Source: Hyalella azteca (Eukaryota > Arthropoda > Malacostraca > Amphipoda > Hyalellidae). From it: 64,000 nt of DNA. Each line of letters begins with the position of its first letter. Position 1 is the first letter of the stretch. Below the pieces are notes generated by a model. That model had not been told where the DNA came from and ran no database searches. It saw only the letters and a list, made by a program, of their open reading frames with translations. Of the stretch, positions 37,178 to 49,700 are shown one piece after another. Position numbers and translations under genes: made by a program. The stretch spans positions 103,364-167,363 of the forward strand of contig NW_025930619.1 in NCBI RefSeq assembly GCF_000764305.2, written 5' to 3'.

Positions 37178-40100
37178 ATGCCGTCTCTCCCGTGCCTCCC
37201 GGTAAGATATTTCATACTTCGATTTTACTGAGTAACCGTCTGTCATATTGGCTGTATATTCTTGCTGTTGTACACTATTTCTTTTGTCATCATGATCACG
37301 TTATGGTGTTTAGTCATCAAAACGTACAAATTAAGTCAAAAATTAACAAGCTGGAAAATTTATATGACATAGAAACTTGTTCATATGGAACTAATTATGA
37401 TTGAAAAGAAGTTTGTATTATATATAGCTTTAAATAATTCTATAATTTGTGCTTCTTGTGATTAAGTCTCACCATTATTACTTTTTTTTAATTTTCTGTT
37501 TCTAGATTTTCTTTCCGATGTGATGAAGTCATTGATATATAAATAGTTAATGCGAAACTTTTTGACTATAGTCAAATGTAAGTTTAATTTCACTTCGAAA
37601 AATGTTGGTAATTTCATCCCAGTTCCTGACAGTTATTGCAGCAAACTTCTGTATGTATTTAATTTGAAATGTTCCCAGATTGACGCCATTAATAGAGTTT
37701 CCTAGACCAACGAAGTTTCATGGTTCATCAAGTATCATAGAAAAATGACCACGTTCACGTCCCATGATTCTTTTGATTAAAAGTGATTACTTTTCATGAT
37801 TAAACTTTCATGATTAAAAGTTGATTCCTAATTCTACAATTTCTCAGCATCAAATTTATACCTTCTAATACTTCTTATACCTTCTTCTATACCTTCTAAT
37901 ACCTTCTAATACTTGAACTTGCACTTGTTTTTAGACGTCAACGATCAACATAATGTAAATTAGTATCTACTCAACAATAATAACAATCCATAACATAATA
38001 CTATTTTACTATTTACCACAGAGAAATCGTCATGTCACTCGCAGAAAGATCGTCTTCACCAGCTTATGCATCGGTTTGTTATTCCTCTTCTCCGCTGCTT
38101 ATCGAAAAAAATTTTCTGAAAGAGGGAAGCTGACATTTCCAGTTTCAGACATCTTATGGGCAAGCGCTGACCGCAAGATCGAAGAGCACTTTAATAATAC
38201 TACACCACACTTCAAAACACTCCTGACACAGGTTTGTTTGAAAATTAATACACTCCAGACACATGTTTGTTTGAAAAACCAGTTAGTTTGGAATATTTTT
38301 TAAATCGAAATGTAATTTCATGACGGTGTCTAAAATTTTACGAAAGTCGCAAATCGTCCTCTTCCAACCCAAAAGGTTGGACGGATTTTTTGTTAAAAAA
38401 AAGTAATCATAAACCGTTTATCAGTCTGAGAGGAGTGACATGCCCAATTTGGAATTATAATATCAAATTTAAAAAAGATACCATCAATCTGTGCAGCTAC
38501 AGTCGCAACGTCGGCTTTCAACGACGACAAAACTTCACTCGCGTTCTGGAAGTTTGGTGGAACATCCGCACTTCTGGCCAGCTCTTCGTCCTGCAAGCGA
38601 GGACTTGGTGGTCTGCTACACGACCTTCGCTACAGCCAACAGATTGTTATGGCTTCCTTGGATCATAGAATCTTGGCAAGGTCCTGTGTCCGTCTCTGCC
38701 TACATTCAAGGCAACGAATTTTATGCCGTTAATATCATCGAAGCTTATCTCCGGAAATGCTACGGTGCCGGAATGGCACGCGTCACCATCCATCTTGTGT
38801 ACCCAAGTGACGACAGACCAGAGTTTGGACTGAGAGCAAACGATTCGATTGATTTGAATAGTCTAAAATGTGGCAGTCCGGAAGAAGCAATTAATGATAT
38901 CCTGACATCGTTTGAATTAGATCCAACGAAAACGAACGAACAATTCCCACAAAACTTTATGCGGAATTTGGCTCGACGTGGCTGCGACACACCGTTTTCC
39001 GTCTCTGCCGATGTTGACATGATTCCTTGCCCATACATGTACGAAAATCTCTCTGCCTTTTTGAAATTTAAACCTGATTGTGAGAAGTGTGCTTATGTCA
39101 TCCCTATATACGAGATTCAAAATTCACCGGGAAATTTGCTACCGTCTACCAAAAAAAGTTTGATGCGCTTGGTGAGGAAGAAAGAAGCAAGAATATATCA
39201 CAGCAAGGTAAGACGAATGAAAGACTGGCAATGAAACGCTCTGCATTTTTTATTCATACCTTAATGTCTGCACATCATATGCGAGGTGCAGTCGAAATTG
39301 AAGTATGATCAGACAATGGCAAATAAGGCGCTACTCATTCGATTGTTATCACTGTGTGATAGAGGTTTCCGAACTGTATAATATATGGGCCTGCCACTAC
39401 TGGTGCACGAAGACATATTTCAGGTGGTATGCGTAAACGTTCAGTACATGGATCTTTAGTTTGATGTTTTTCTTTTGCAATGTTCTGCGATTGATTTGAT
39501 TCCGATTTGAGTCTTAGATAGTTTGGTTTGCGAATAAATTGAATAAATTAAACATATTAAAACATGTCCATTCACTTGATGTACACCAGCTGGTAATTTA
39601 TTATCAAGACAATGTGAAAATTTAATAAACAATTACAGAACATACAAGTATAAGATTGAGTTATTTTAACAGCCGAATCGTCACGACTATATATCGAAAC
39701 CAGTATGTGACTAAATTTCAGCTCGTTGGCCTATACTACTAACTAATATGTTGCTTCATTCAAAGGTTTACTCCCGAAACCAAGGCAACAGCAAATTGGA
39801 AAAATGGGGCACCGACGTGTCCAACTCGTCCGCTGATGCCCTCTTCTGGACACTGAATGGCAGAGGCAACCGCAGCATCGAGGCCGTGGACAGCGTCGAG
39901 GAACTGGCGCCATACCAAGAACTCTACAACATCACCTCGTACCAGGAGTTCTGGGAGCCAATTGTGGTTCTTGACAGAAGAGCGCCAGAGTTTGACGAAC
40001 GATTTGTGGGCTTCGGTCACTGCCGGAGTAGTTTGGTGAAGCTAGAAGCTGCTTATAATCTTGCACTTTAAATATTAGAATTTACTATAATTCTGTGTTC

Positions 40101-41062
40101 AATATAGTATGAGAAATGAGTTTAAGAAACATTCAGCTGGCTGTTCATATCAAAGACTTCAATTAAAGATTGCTGTTTTCACATTCATGAGTTGACTGGG
40201 ATCGTTGCCGCTGTTTAATGGAGCTAAATATGCAATTTTTTCCTATAGTCTGACATTTTCTACTCGTTCTTGCTAAAATTTTTTTTCTAATATTACGAAA
40301 ATGCCATAAATTTCGTAGAAATCGCTTTTTTCTTCTTAAAGAGTACTAGAGAAAAAATTTCAAACTATGACCATCCAGTAATCATTACAAAAAACTAGAA
40401 AATCTCTCATTCGAATCGCAGCTGTCGGATATCAACGTTTTTACTCAACAATTGAAAAAATATAAATAATTGATATGAATAATCAATTTTTAATTTTATA
40501 ACTGAAATGAATTATCTGCTATTTTCACAGCACTACCTGCTGCACGCGCTGGGCTTCCAGTACTGGGTGCTGGATCGCGCCTTCCTCAGTCACTTCGGCT
40601 TCCAGAACCTCAAAACTTATGCGAAATTTAGACTGCGTGAAATAAAGGTGACTTTGATATCAAATATTTGAGAAAATTTAGGTAATTATATAAGTAATTT
40701 TACCACGTAGCAGTTACGTACCGACTATAGATACATTAATCATAGTAATTATTAATTAATTAATTAATCATAGTAATTTAAAAATTTCATTTATAAATTG
40801 TTGTTTGAAAAATATCTTTTGTAACGTCACAAGAACAATCAGGTAAGGGTCTGTGAGATTCTCGGAGTGATAATTTATTGCTGCAGATGTGCGAGTTATA
40901 TGTTTAGTTAGATTAGAAATTAAAGAATAAACATCAAGATTGTTTAAACCGTTGTCTGATTAATGTGCATTTTCTGTGCAGGAAAATTATCAGCGCTACA
41001 AAATTTTGAAAAAAGAATTGCAAGTTGGCCTCGAGTCTTTGAAACTCAAGACGGAATCTTAA
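37178..41062 (+). CDS. B4GAT1: Beta-1,4-glucuronyltransferase 1-like glycosyltransferase (GT49), gene 2
   Basis: Six exons, all phase 0: 37178-37201, 38022-38231, 38497-39207, 39766-40035, 40531-40647 and 40982-41062; 470 residues. Exon 1 is only MPSLPCLP before a GTAAGA donor. Exon 2 adds a basic stretch (RNRHVTRRK) and a signal anchor (IVFTSLCIGLLFLFSAAY, about residues 17-34), as in a type II Golgi enzyme. The lumenal part shows ESWQGPVSVSAYIQG, TIHLVYPSD, FPQNFMRNLARRGCD, the DxD motif DVDM (residues 250-253), FWEPIVVLD, FDERFVGFGHCRSS, then HYLLHALGFQYWVLDRAFLS and a basic C-terminus. Two intron positions (before HYLL and before ENYQ) match gene 1. The intron at HSK/VYSR is absent from gene 1. 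Exon 1 is the least certain part; the 38497 acceptor could also be 38503. Activity is inferred from the family. Confidence 0.9.
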
Positions 41063-41810
41063 ATGTAAATACTTATCTGTAATAGTTGATTTAATTTTTT
41101 ACAATGAGGTTAGCAAAAGAGAAAAATTATTTCATATTGAAATTAAAGTGATGTCTGATGCCATTAGAGAAGAGAGAATAACGCCAGTGCGTCGTCAAAG
41201 GGAGACGGTAAGATATTCGGAGACAAAATATTCTGGATAATCCTACATTTTCAATTGTATGAGACCGATTATCAAGTACGAAAAGAATTCTCTGGGAAAA
41301 GTTCTAAAAATTTCATAACCTAGGATTGTAGGATAGTAGACACATCTATAAATTGATTTGCAAGGAAGGTTAATTAAAACCAGCATGCTTTTTGTGTGAA
41401 AAATCTATTAAATGTTCGACTGAGATTACCGGCAAAACACTTCTGTCGAACACTGAATTGATTTCGTGCCACTCTCTTCAATACATATTTCAACCATGCT
41501 TCAATCTACCAGAAGAATTGAATTGTCATGTGATTGATGATACTGTGTATTCATAGCAAATTTTATCTATTTATGAGGAATTTTACTTCGCAAAAATCAA
41601 ATCCAAGTGTATAATATTATCCATTGATGCAGGTTTTGTCCAAGATCAGTGAACAAATTTTATTAACAATTTTCCTGTCGTTTTTTCCCTTTTTACTGAA
41701 TTTATTTCTTTGAAGGAATAAAAATTGAAAATGATGTTTGAAAAGGGAGCTTCATTAACATATTTCGATGTTTCGAACACATATTGTTCATTGTAAAGTA
41801 AAGCGAAGGT

Positions 41811-42088
41811 TTTACAGCGCTTAACATTTAGATTTTGGGTTGACTTAAGTACAAAAATTAGGTATTATGAATAAAATTAAAGCTTAAATTTCTCTGAAAT
41901 TATGCCAAATCCCTGAAGAACTCACTAGCTTGCAAATTGATAGCTAATAATTTACAGGGCTTAACATTTAGATTTTGGGTTGACTTAATTAAGTACGAAA
42001 ATTACGTATTATGGATCAAATTAAAGCTTTGATTTCTCTGAAATTATTACCTGAAGAACTCACTTGCTTGCCAATTGATATTTGAAGA
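41811..42088. repeat. 140-bp tandem duplication downstream of gene 2
   Basis: TTTACAG(C/G)GCTTAACATTTAG starts at 41811 and again at 41951. The copies also share GATTTTGGGTTGACTTAA, ATTAAAGCTT and CCTGAAGAACTCACT. They differ by substitutions and a small insertion. Confidence 0.92.
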
Positions 42089-42089
42089 C

Positions 42090-45000
42090 GTATTCTTGGT
42101 GAGGAGAGCTTCAGCTCATGTCAGTCTTGTAGCGTCTGAGCGATGCTGCCTATAGGTATTGCAAGCATGCATAGAGGGCGGCGCTGCGTCGGGATCGCGC
42201 TGGTCTCACGGTGAGCCTCCCTCATGTTCTTCTTTGGTCTTCCGGTCTGGAGTTGGCAAGTGAGACGGTGGCTTAACGTAGTTGATGTAAGCCAATATAG
42301 ATTAATTTTTGAAGAATCTTTAACCTCAAAAGAAATTTATAAACGTCACAGGCATCTTGAGTCCGGATATTTCACACGGATTTTTTTGTATGATTTCCTT
42401 CTTTCATATATAGCACATAAAAAGTTTTATTCTGTCAGTTTTTTTGTGCTCGTAATTTCATTTTGCACGATTGACTGTAGGATTCGTTCATCTGCCTTGA
42501 CCTCACAGTTCATATATTTTTGGGAGGAGATGGTTGTCGCGATGCTTCCGTTTGGTGCTAGTTCATTGTTGGCTCGGTTTTGGCGTATTTTCAGATAATA
42601 ACAAAACTTCGTTTACTCAATGAAAGCAGGGGATGGATATATTCTCAAGCAAATTGTTTAGCCTTCACCTCTTTTTATAAATACATTTCAATTATACAAG
42701 TTATACTATCTAGATGAACAATTGAAATTGCCTTTTTCGCCTCATTCAAAATCTCCTTTCTTAATTTTCAAGCTACAATATTTTGAGACAAATCCTTCGA
42801 TTTGTAAAACAGAATATCTAGCGGTTCTAGACGCCTTATTTTCCGATTTATCTTTTCATTGGATTATACATAGTAAAAACTATGGAGACGGAGTGCGAGC
42901 GGTGTAAAAATGGAAAAAGTCTTCTTAAAAAATGGCATCTAGTGTCGCATCTAGATTTGCGGTACGAATCGAATGATATAATACTCGATGTTATAGCTCG
43001 TAAATTAAAAAACAGAGATGAGATTCATAAAATTCCCCACTTTACCGTTTTCTTTCATTTCCTCAAAAAATTCAGACGACCAATATGTTCTTGCTAGTGT
43101 TAAGTGTTTCAGAAAGATAGGTCAGTTAGTTAAGGCATTTTTTGGAGGGCAGAACTCTCCCTTTAAACCATATGTGCATCGTACGTGCTGCCCATATTCC
43201 GCTTCCTACGCTCAAAACTTCAACTAACGAACCCAAAATCAGAGGACTCCGAGGTTTTGGAAGGCATAGACTATGTTTTGTTGAGAGGCGACGGTGAGGC
43301 TGGCTTATGGGTTACACTATATCATTCGACCGCGCAATAAAAACCCCTACGAATTGAAAGTTTAATGCGGTGCAGCGAGGTAATACAGCTCATTTAGTTT
43401 AAATATTGCTCGTATACCAGCTGGCGTAACCGACAGCGGTTAAATATATTTCAAGAGGTGTGGAAAAAGACAGTTCAGAACCGTGATGTTCAATCTTAAG
43501 CTAATTCGAGGATGATCCTTATTCTAGCAGGTGTAGATGTCAGCGGTTTGATACTATCTTTTTGGGGGTGTTCAGTACCGCGAAGTCAATCTGGGGTTAG
43601 TGCGAGGCTAGCTCGTACATTGGAAATTGCAGCTAACATAGGCTCGATTTATTCTTTTTGGAGAGTTCTGGAATGTCATACAAATATATTAAAAGCTCTG
43701 CACGAGATAAAAAAAAGTCACCAGGAAAACGCAAATCCAATTATTTCAGGTAAATGCAACATCACATTTTTCAAAATCAAATTACTGAAGACTGAATGCT
43801 TCCTGATTCGCACTTAATAAAAAATTCAATTGTGAAGCTCACCGATTCCGTGATTAACGGGATAGTGTACTAGTTCGTAAAGGAAATTGGCTAATTATAA
43901 AAACTTATTCTCGTGAAAATTCCCGCCGAAAGAGAAGTGATAATGTTCATTATGCTGAATCCCAAGCTTGGACGTGAAGGTATAGCAGGGGAAAAGGCGT
44001 TGAGGTTAGAAGACGTACATCGTACATCGACTTATCCAATGGACAGAATCGGAACAAAATTCAAGTCCTGTATGTAATAGTGACCAAACTTGACGTTCCA
44101 GACTAAACTGTGCGCCCTCTAGAGGAAAATGATCTAAAGTGTTCCCCACATCGCAATCATGCAAGGGTATAGTGGCCAATGCCAAAACGATGAAGATGCA
44201 CCCGACGCAAAATACTTTTCAGACTTTGGCCGCGCTTCTATCCAGAATTGGCCGCGTCAGATGGGTCATTTTCAGCAGCAATTCTATCATGTGTTTATAT
44301 TATTGCCAAGAACTAAAATAAGTTATCGAAGAACTTCAAAGTTCTTCAAGTTCAATAACAGTTAACAGATTTGATATAAGAAATCACGTGTATCAATGGG
44401 GATCTTGGGAGCTATAAAGGCTTGAAGCGTGAATACAAAATCGTCAGCCTGGCTCCGCCTAACCGCCGTATTGTCGAGTTTCTGTGAACATGATCTTTAT
44501 GTCGGAATACTGAATGTTGTCATACTTTCTACCTTGGTCATCTCTTATGATAGTCTCCAGCCGATCTTTAACGTTGCCAAGATTGTGTCAAGTTTCCACT
44601 AAATTATTTTGTCGGATCGTAGTATTTGATGAATCGTCCAGTCGAATTTAATGGAGCCTTAAAAATCAATCTACCATTCGGTCGGAAGTACTTCCTAAAT
44701 TGTCTACATCGTCTACGTAGCGTAGGGCCCGCTGGCAGAAACCCTGAGAAGTTCAAATGTAGCCAGCTATCCCACCACACTAATTCTTGCTTTAAAAAGC
44801 AGGGATACAACAGTATTGATTATTCAACCGTGTTGAATTAAATTGTCGCAAGATACTATATTACATTTATTTGTTGTTCAACTATAGTCTAATGTGTTTT
44901 TACATGCCCTGTCTATCAGTGATTTGAGTCGGTTTCAGAGGGTAGAACTTCTCACATCCTTTGTGTGGAACATATTGGCTGAACAATTTAAAGTCCATGG

Positions 45001-46785
45001 AATTCGAATAATATATTAAATATTGTTACATTTGGCAAACAATGGTATTAAATAATTGTTCCATACCAAAAGCCAGCATAATAAGCGAACGTACGGACAC
45101 CGTTTATCCGGGCATCGGTTAGCCAGAAAAATACTCTCGAATATTTCACAGTTCAAACTTATTGGTCATGACGAATAAATGTAATAAAGCTAAATACTCG
45201 AGTAAATTATGAAATTGTTCCAATGCCATCGCGTCCAGAAAAGTTTTTGCTGATGCAAATGATTAAATTAGGTAATTAGAAGAAGACTATTCAAACGGTC
45301 GTTTTTTGAGATTCTGAAGAAGTACTTTTATTTTTTTTACCTATTTTTTACCTACTTTTATTACCTATTAGCAACAAGCACTTGTAATAACTATTATCAA
45401 GTGCTACTGTTACATGCGCTCCTGGTAACCTAATTTAAAAGTACGCGCCTAGGGATGAAGTGTTATTGAACAATGATAGTATATGCGTAGAAATTAACAC
45501 GGAAATGCATCAAAATTATTCTGGCTGTCTGTCAACTATACTATAAAACTATGATGCTATCCACTATAATTATGCTAACTATAAAACTATGATGCTAGAT
45601 GTCGTTCTATTCTGGGAGCTGCTGGAACACAAACTAAAATTCGAAACACATTCCGCTAAAAATTTAATGATCCAATTTACGAGACTTTAATATATTAAGT
45701 TATACAAGAACCAGCAATAGTTCTTCATCATAATACTAAGTATTTAGAAGCACCCTAATACAACAGAATTACAATACAGCCATGGACTTGCTCTTAGATT
45801 TGCAGTTGTACAATATTCTAAGCATCTCTGAATAAAAATCGCTTAATAGTTGGAGAAGAAGTCTAAAAGCCGCAACTTGGCTAAAATTATAAATAGAACT
45901 AACAAATTTCACAAATTAAGGCAGATTTAAATAAAAAATCCTGTCTCTGAAGACGGACGCTTGGCAAAAAAAAAGAAATAGAAAGAAAAACTTGAACAAA
46001 ATTAAAATCTAAAAATATTATAAAGGTCTTGAGCTACGAACAAGTATCAAGCTCAAACAATACTGATAAACTATTTGAATAATTATAATAATACTTTGTG
46101 ATAACAATGGATTTCTTACAGTAGTTCCAGCAATTTTTTATAAATTCAACCTATAAAAATAACGCCGGGGATAAATCCCAGGAGATTCACGCCTCGTATA
46201 AATAAATAAAGATGAAGCAAAATTGTATTATAGCCAAAGCGAGATCTAAAGTCAAAAAATGAATAATACTTTTTTTATGTTCACGTTATTTAATGAATAA
46301 TAAGAATTACTTCTACAATAATTTCACATTACACAATAATATTAAACCAGTCAACACACCTATACGAGTCATGGTATTTTAGGAACTTGAGCTTCAATTA
46401 AGCGCTTAATTATTTAATTGCACCAGTTTTGGCTTGAGTAAAGTGAAGAACTCAATGCATCTTAATCTCTGAGTCTAGTGCAATTAAGTGACCTTAGGAA
46501 ACTGTAGCAAATATTAATTTTCCTTCTTGATTTTATTCAACTTGGAATAGTTGTCATAGAAATTATGAAGAACGGAAAAATCTTGACTGACTTGTCAATA
46601 TTTTGTAACCAACACTCCTTCTTGTAGCCAGAGCCATTAGCCGACATAGAAAATTAAAGTCTAGGTAATGCCTTGCGAAAGTGTGTAACGATAAGCGAGA
46701 GCAACATTCAAATCAGAGTTATGAGACTTCATTGAATGTTGTTAGCCTACGCACTTAATCAAACCATGTATATGATAATTGATAA
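42090..46785. other. Intergenic region between gene 2 and the DM4/12-like locus
   Basis: Several frames of 60-124 codons exist on the plus strand (for example 42224-42598 and 43512-43817). I do not recognise any product, none has a convincing splice context, and composition matches the flanks. A small duplication of ACTATAAAACTATGATGCTA occurs near 45540-45600. Otherwise nothing identifiable. Confidence 0.45.
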
Positions 46786-49700
46786 TTAAAATAGTGAAAG
46801 GTATGAATCAGGATCAGAATGGTCCACATCATTTCTGACGGCGCGAGCCGACCCTGGAATGGTGATACCAACCGCCTTCTGGACGTCGAAGGGACAAGGG
46901 TACATCGCCGGGCAGGTCTCGGGCAGCCCGCCAAACACTTGACCTTGTGTTGAATGGAACGTGTGGTTGCTCGGGTTCCTGCACGGCATCACACTTGGTT
47001 AAAGTTATCTCACAAGGATTGTTTAAAATTAAGCATGTTAAAGAAATTGCCTAATTAGTGGGAAATATCAATTGATGTAATTACTATCGCTTATCGCTGC
47101 TCAGAGTTTGAGGCAGTGTAGTTTGAAGTATTTATACCGGGTATTGGAAACACCGAGACGCAGTCATAATAGAAAATACTATTTTAACACTCTGGAGGTG
47201 GTTATTATATTCCATTTCTTTATTATCACTGAAACATGACACAATATTCTTCAGCTTAAATATAAATCAAATACATGTGAAATATATCTTCATCATATAA
47301 TGTACAGATAATTTCAATGTGATCTCTGAATAAATATTGGCTTTCTCTTGACCTAGCTGATGGGCGCATCAGTGAGGGTCTGAACGTAATAATCCAATAA
47401 AAACATTGCAGAAAGTATCCTTAACTACGTGAAGCTAGTTTGAGTTAATTGACTATGTATTATTAATTGTAACTTTAATATTTTTAACACGTAAATAAAG
47501 CCAAAACGCACATTAGTATAGTTGAAAAATCAGAGAAGGAAATGTTCTTTTCGAGGAAATGGACTATGTATTTTTAATTCTGATTTTATTATTTCTAGCC
47601 TTTACTGTCGAATATCATGATCTATAAAATAAAAATATAAAAACAGATATCTTATCAGACTGCTCTCGCTCACTTTCTTATTCAGTGACCTGCTTAGTTA
47701 TATTCGCGAATTTCAGTTCATCATACGTATTCCTTTATTTAGATATTATTCATTTAAATGTATAACTTGCAATATTATGATCATTAATGAATGAATAAGA
47801 CAGACCTGAGCCACTTGGCAATCATGGACTCGATGAGGAACTCGTGGTCCCTGTTGGCCCAGTGGTCGACTTCGCACACGAACTGCAGGGGACAGTCCCA
47901 CATGACGGAGCGTAGTAGGTGGTTCTGTTCAAATAATAAGTCACATGTTAGTTCAGATGTGAGGTGATAAGAAAGTTCCACAGAAAAAATTATTGGTAAA
48001 AGCATGTAAATTTTAAATAAACACGCTCAATGGGAAAATAGAGTGGAATAGCTCAGCCGCAAATAAGATTATCGGTAGTCTTAACTAAAGATTTTTGGCG
48101 TTACTAAATTTAGAACTGCTCAACGTAATGAAAAAGAAAATTTGGCAATTATCGTTCAAGTAGTAGCTGCTAGCTTGACACACAATTTAAAGTTGTTCGA
48201 TGTCACTCATCAAAGGAGCGCGCGAAATAAAACCAGCCTTAGTATTTACATATTTAGTGTTGCCAACACAAAACACAGCTATTGAGGTTGCCAGTATACG
48301 CAGCGTGATGCTTATTAATTCTATTGATTGCTTATCTCTCGCAACTCCGGGAATGCCTGGAAGTTACTTATAATAGCGCGAGCTATTTCCGGTGAGGAAG
48401 TTTTATTTTAAAACACACTTTTAATCGCACGACAGCTGCTTCGTTTCTCTGGAAGTTCCATTTATTTTGGTTTCAATACATATATGAAGAATTGTTAATC
48501 TTTCAATTTGAAGGCCAGTTGATCGCATTCCCTTTAGTGTTAATGGAGTATCGCATAAGTTTACCTGTGAAGCCGTTTGATTGTATTTCGTATCGTGATG
48601 ATCAAGTGATCTGCCAAAGCTTGACCGCGCTTCGCTGGACCCGACACGAGACGGATCTACCGCGCCGGGGAGAGGCCTCGAGTTGGGATCCCACACTCCT
48701 CCAAGATCTATTTCGAGGGGCAATACTCCGACGGCGTAGAGCAGCGTAAACTTCAGGAATATCAGCATGAAAAAAATGTACTGCGATACCGATAATTCTC
48801 CGATCAGTAGACCGTTTATCGCCGTTGGTGTAGCTTCCACTTCCGTAACCATCGCTTTGATTTCAGCGATGATTGCACAAGTAAGAAGAGTAACGAAAAG
48901 CAGCCATAGCCGCGCCTTTTCCGTCGTTATCCACATTTTAAATGTATTGTTGACTTATCGAAGGCAAATTCTTTAGAAGCAATTAATTCATCGCGCTGTT
49001 ATGAAAACTCTTCTGGTCATTAATCGATGATTGATATCAACTCACGATCACTATAAATTTAGATGAAAACATATTCGACATATTTTCTGGAAAACTCATT
49101 AATCAAACGGTCATTCAATATTAAACTGGTAGGGAAAGACTATAAACTATAATTTTCTCTCTTTATAATCACATTTCACACCTCTCACTTTGAGCACAGA
49201 AAATTTAGGTGCTATAAAAACCTGTTCTATTTGTTTAGGAATGAGTTTATAGGGAAATTTTCGAATGAATCTATCGAAATTGGAATGAGAGCTACTTAGG
49301 GCACGCTTGCACTCCACAGGTGTCAGAAGCAAGACTGCTCTGCGTTTCGAGACGCAGGTTGACCTACTAACGTGTCTAAAACTGGCCTAGACAACCCTGC
49401 AAACGCTAATCTCCTTAGGTCCAGTCTATTGTTCTCTGGCTTCAGCATGTAACGGTACGTTTTAGGATCAATGATTAAAACTGAAAATGTGCTCCTTGGA
49501 GGTGACCATCAGATACAGAGAGTCCTGTGCCGCTAACATAAATGATGGTGTCAATTAAATTAATTACCTTACTATGCCCCAATATACCCTATAGTGGTCT
49601 CTAGTGAAATCTCTCTCAAGAAGTAATGGACACGGCTCGCAAAACGAGCTACAAGTGATGACATCTGATAGAATACATTTCTTAACTAGTAATCATCAAG

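Noticed and set aside
39857..40039. Short frames overlapping gene 2 exon 4 on both strands
   Set aside because: Shadow frames of the clearly homologous glucuronyltransferase exon.
42224..42598. 124-codon plus-strand frame
   Set aside because: Product is unlike any family I know, with no splice borders or homologous copy in the window; not enough to call a gene.
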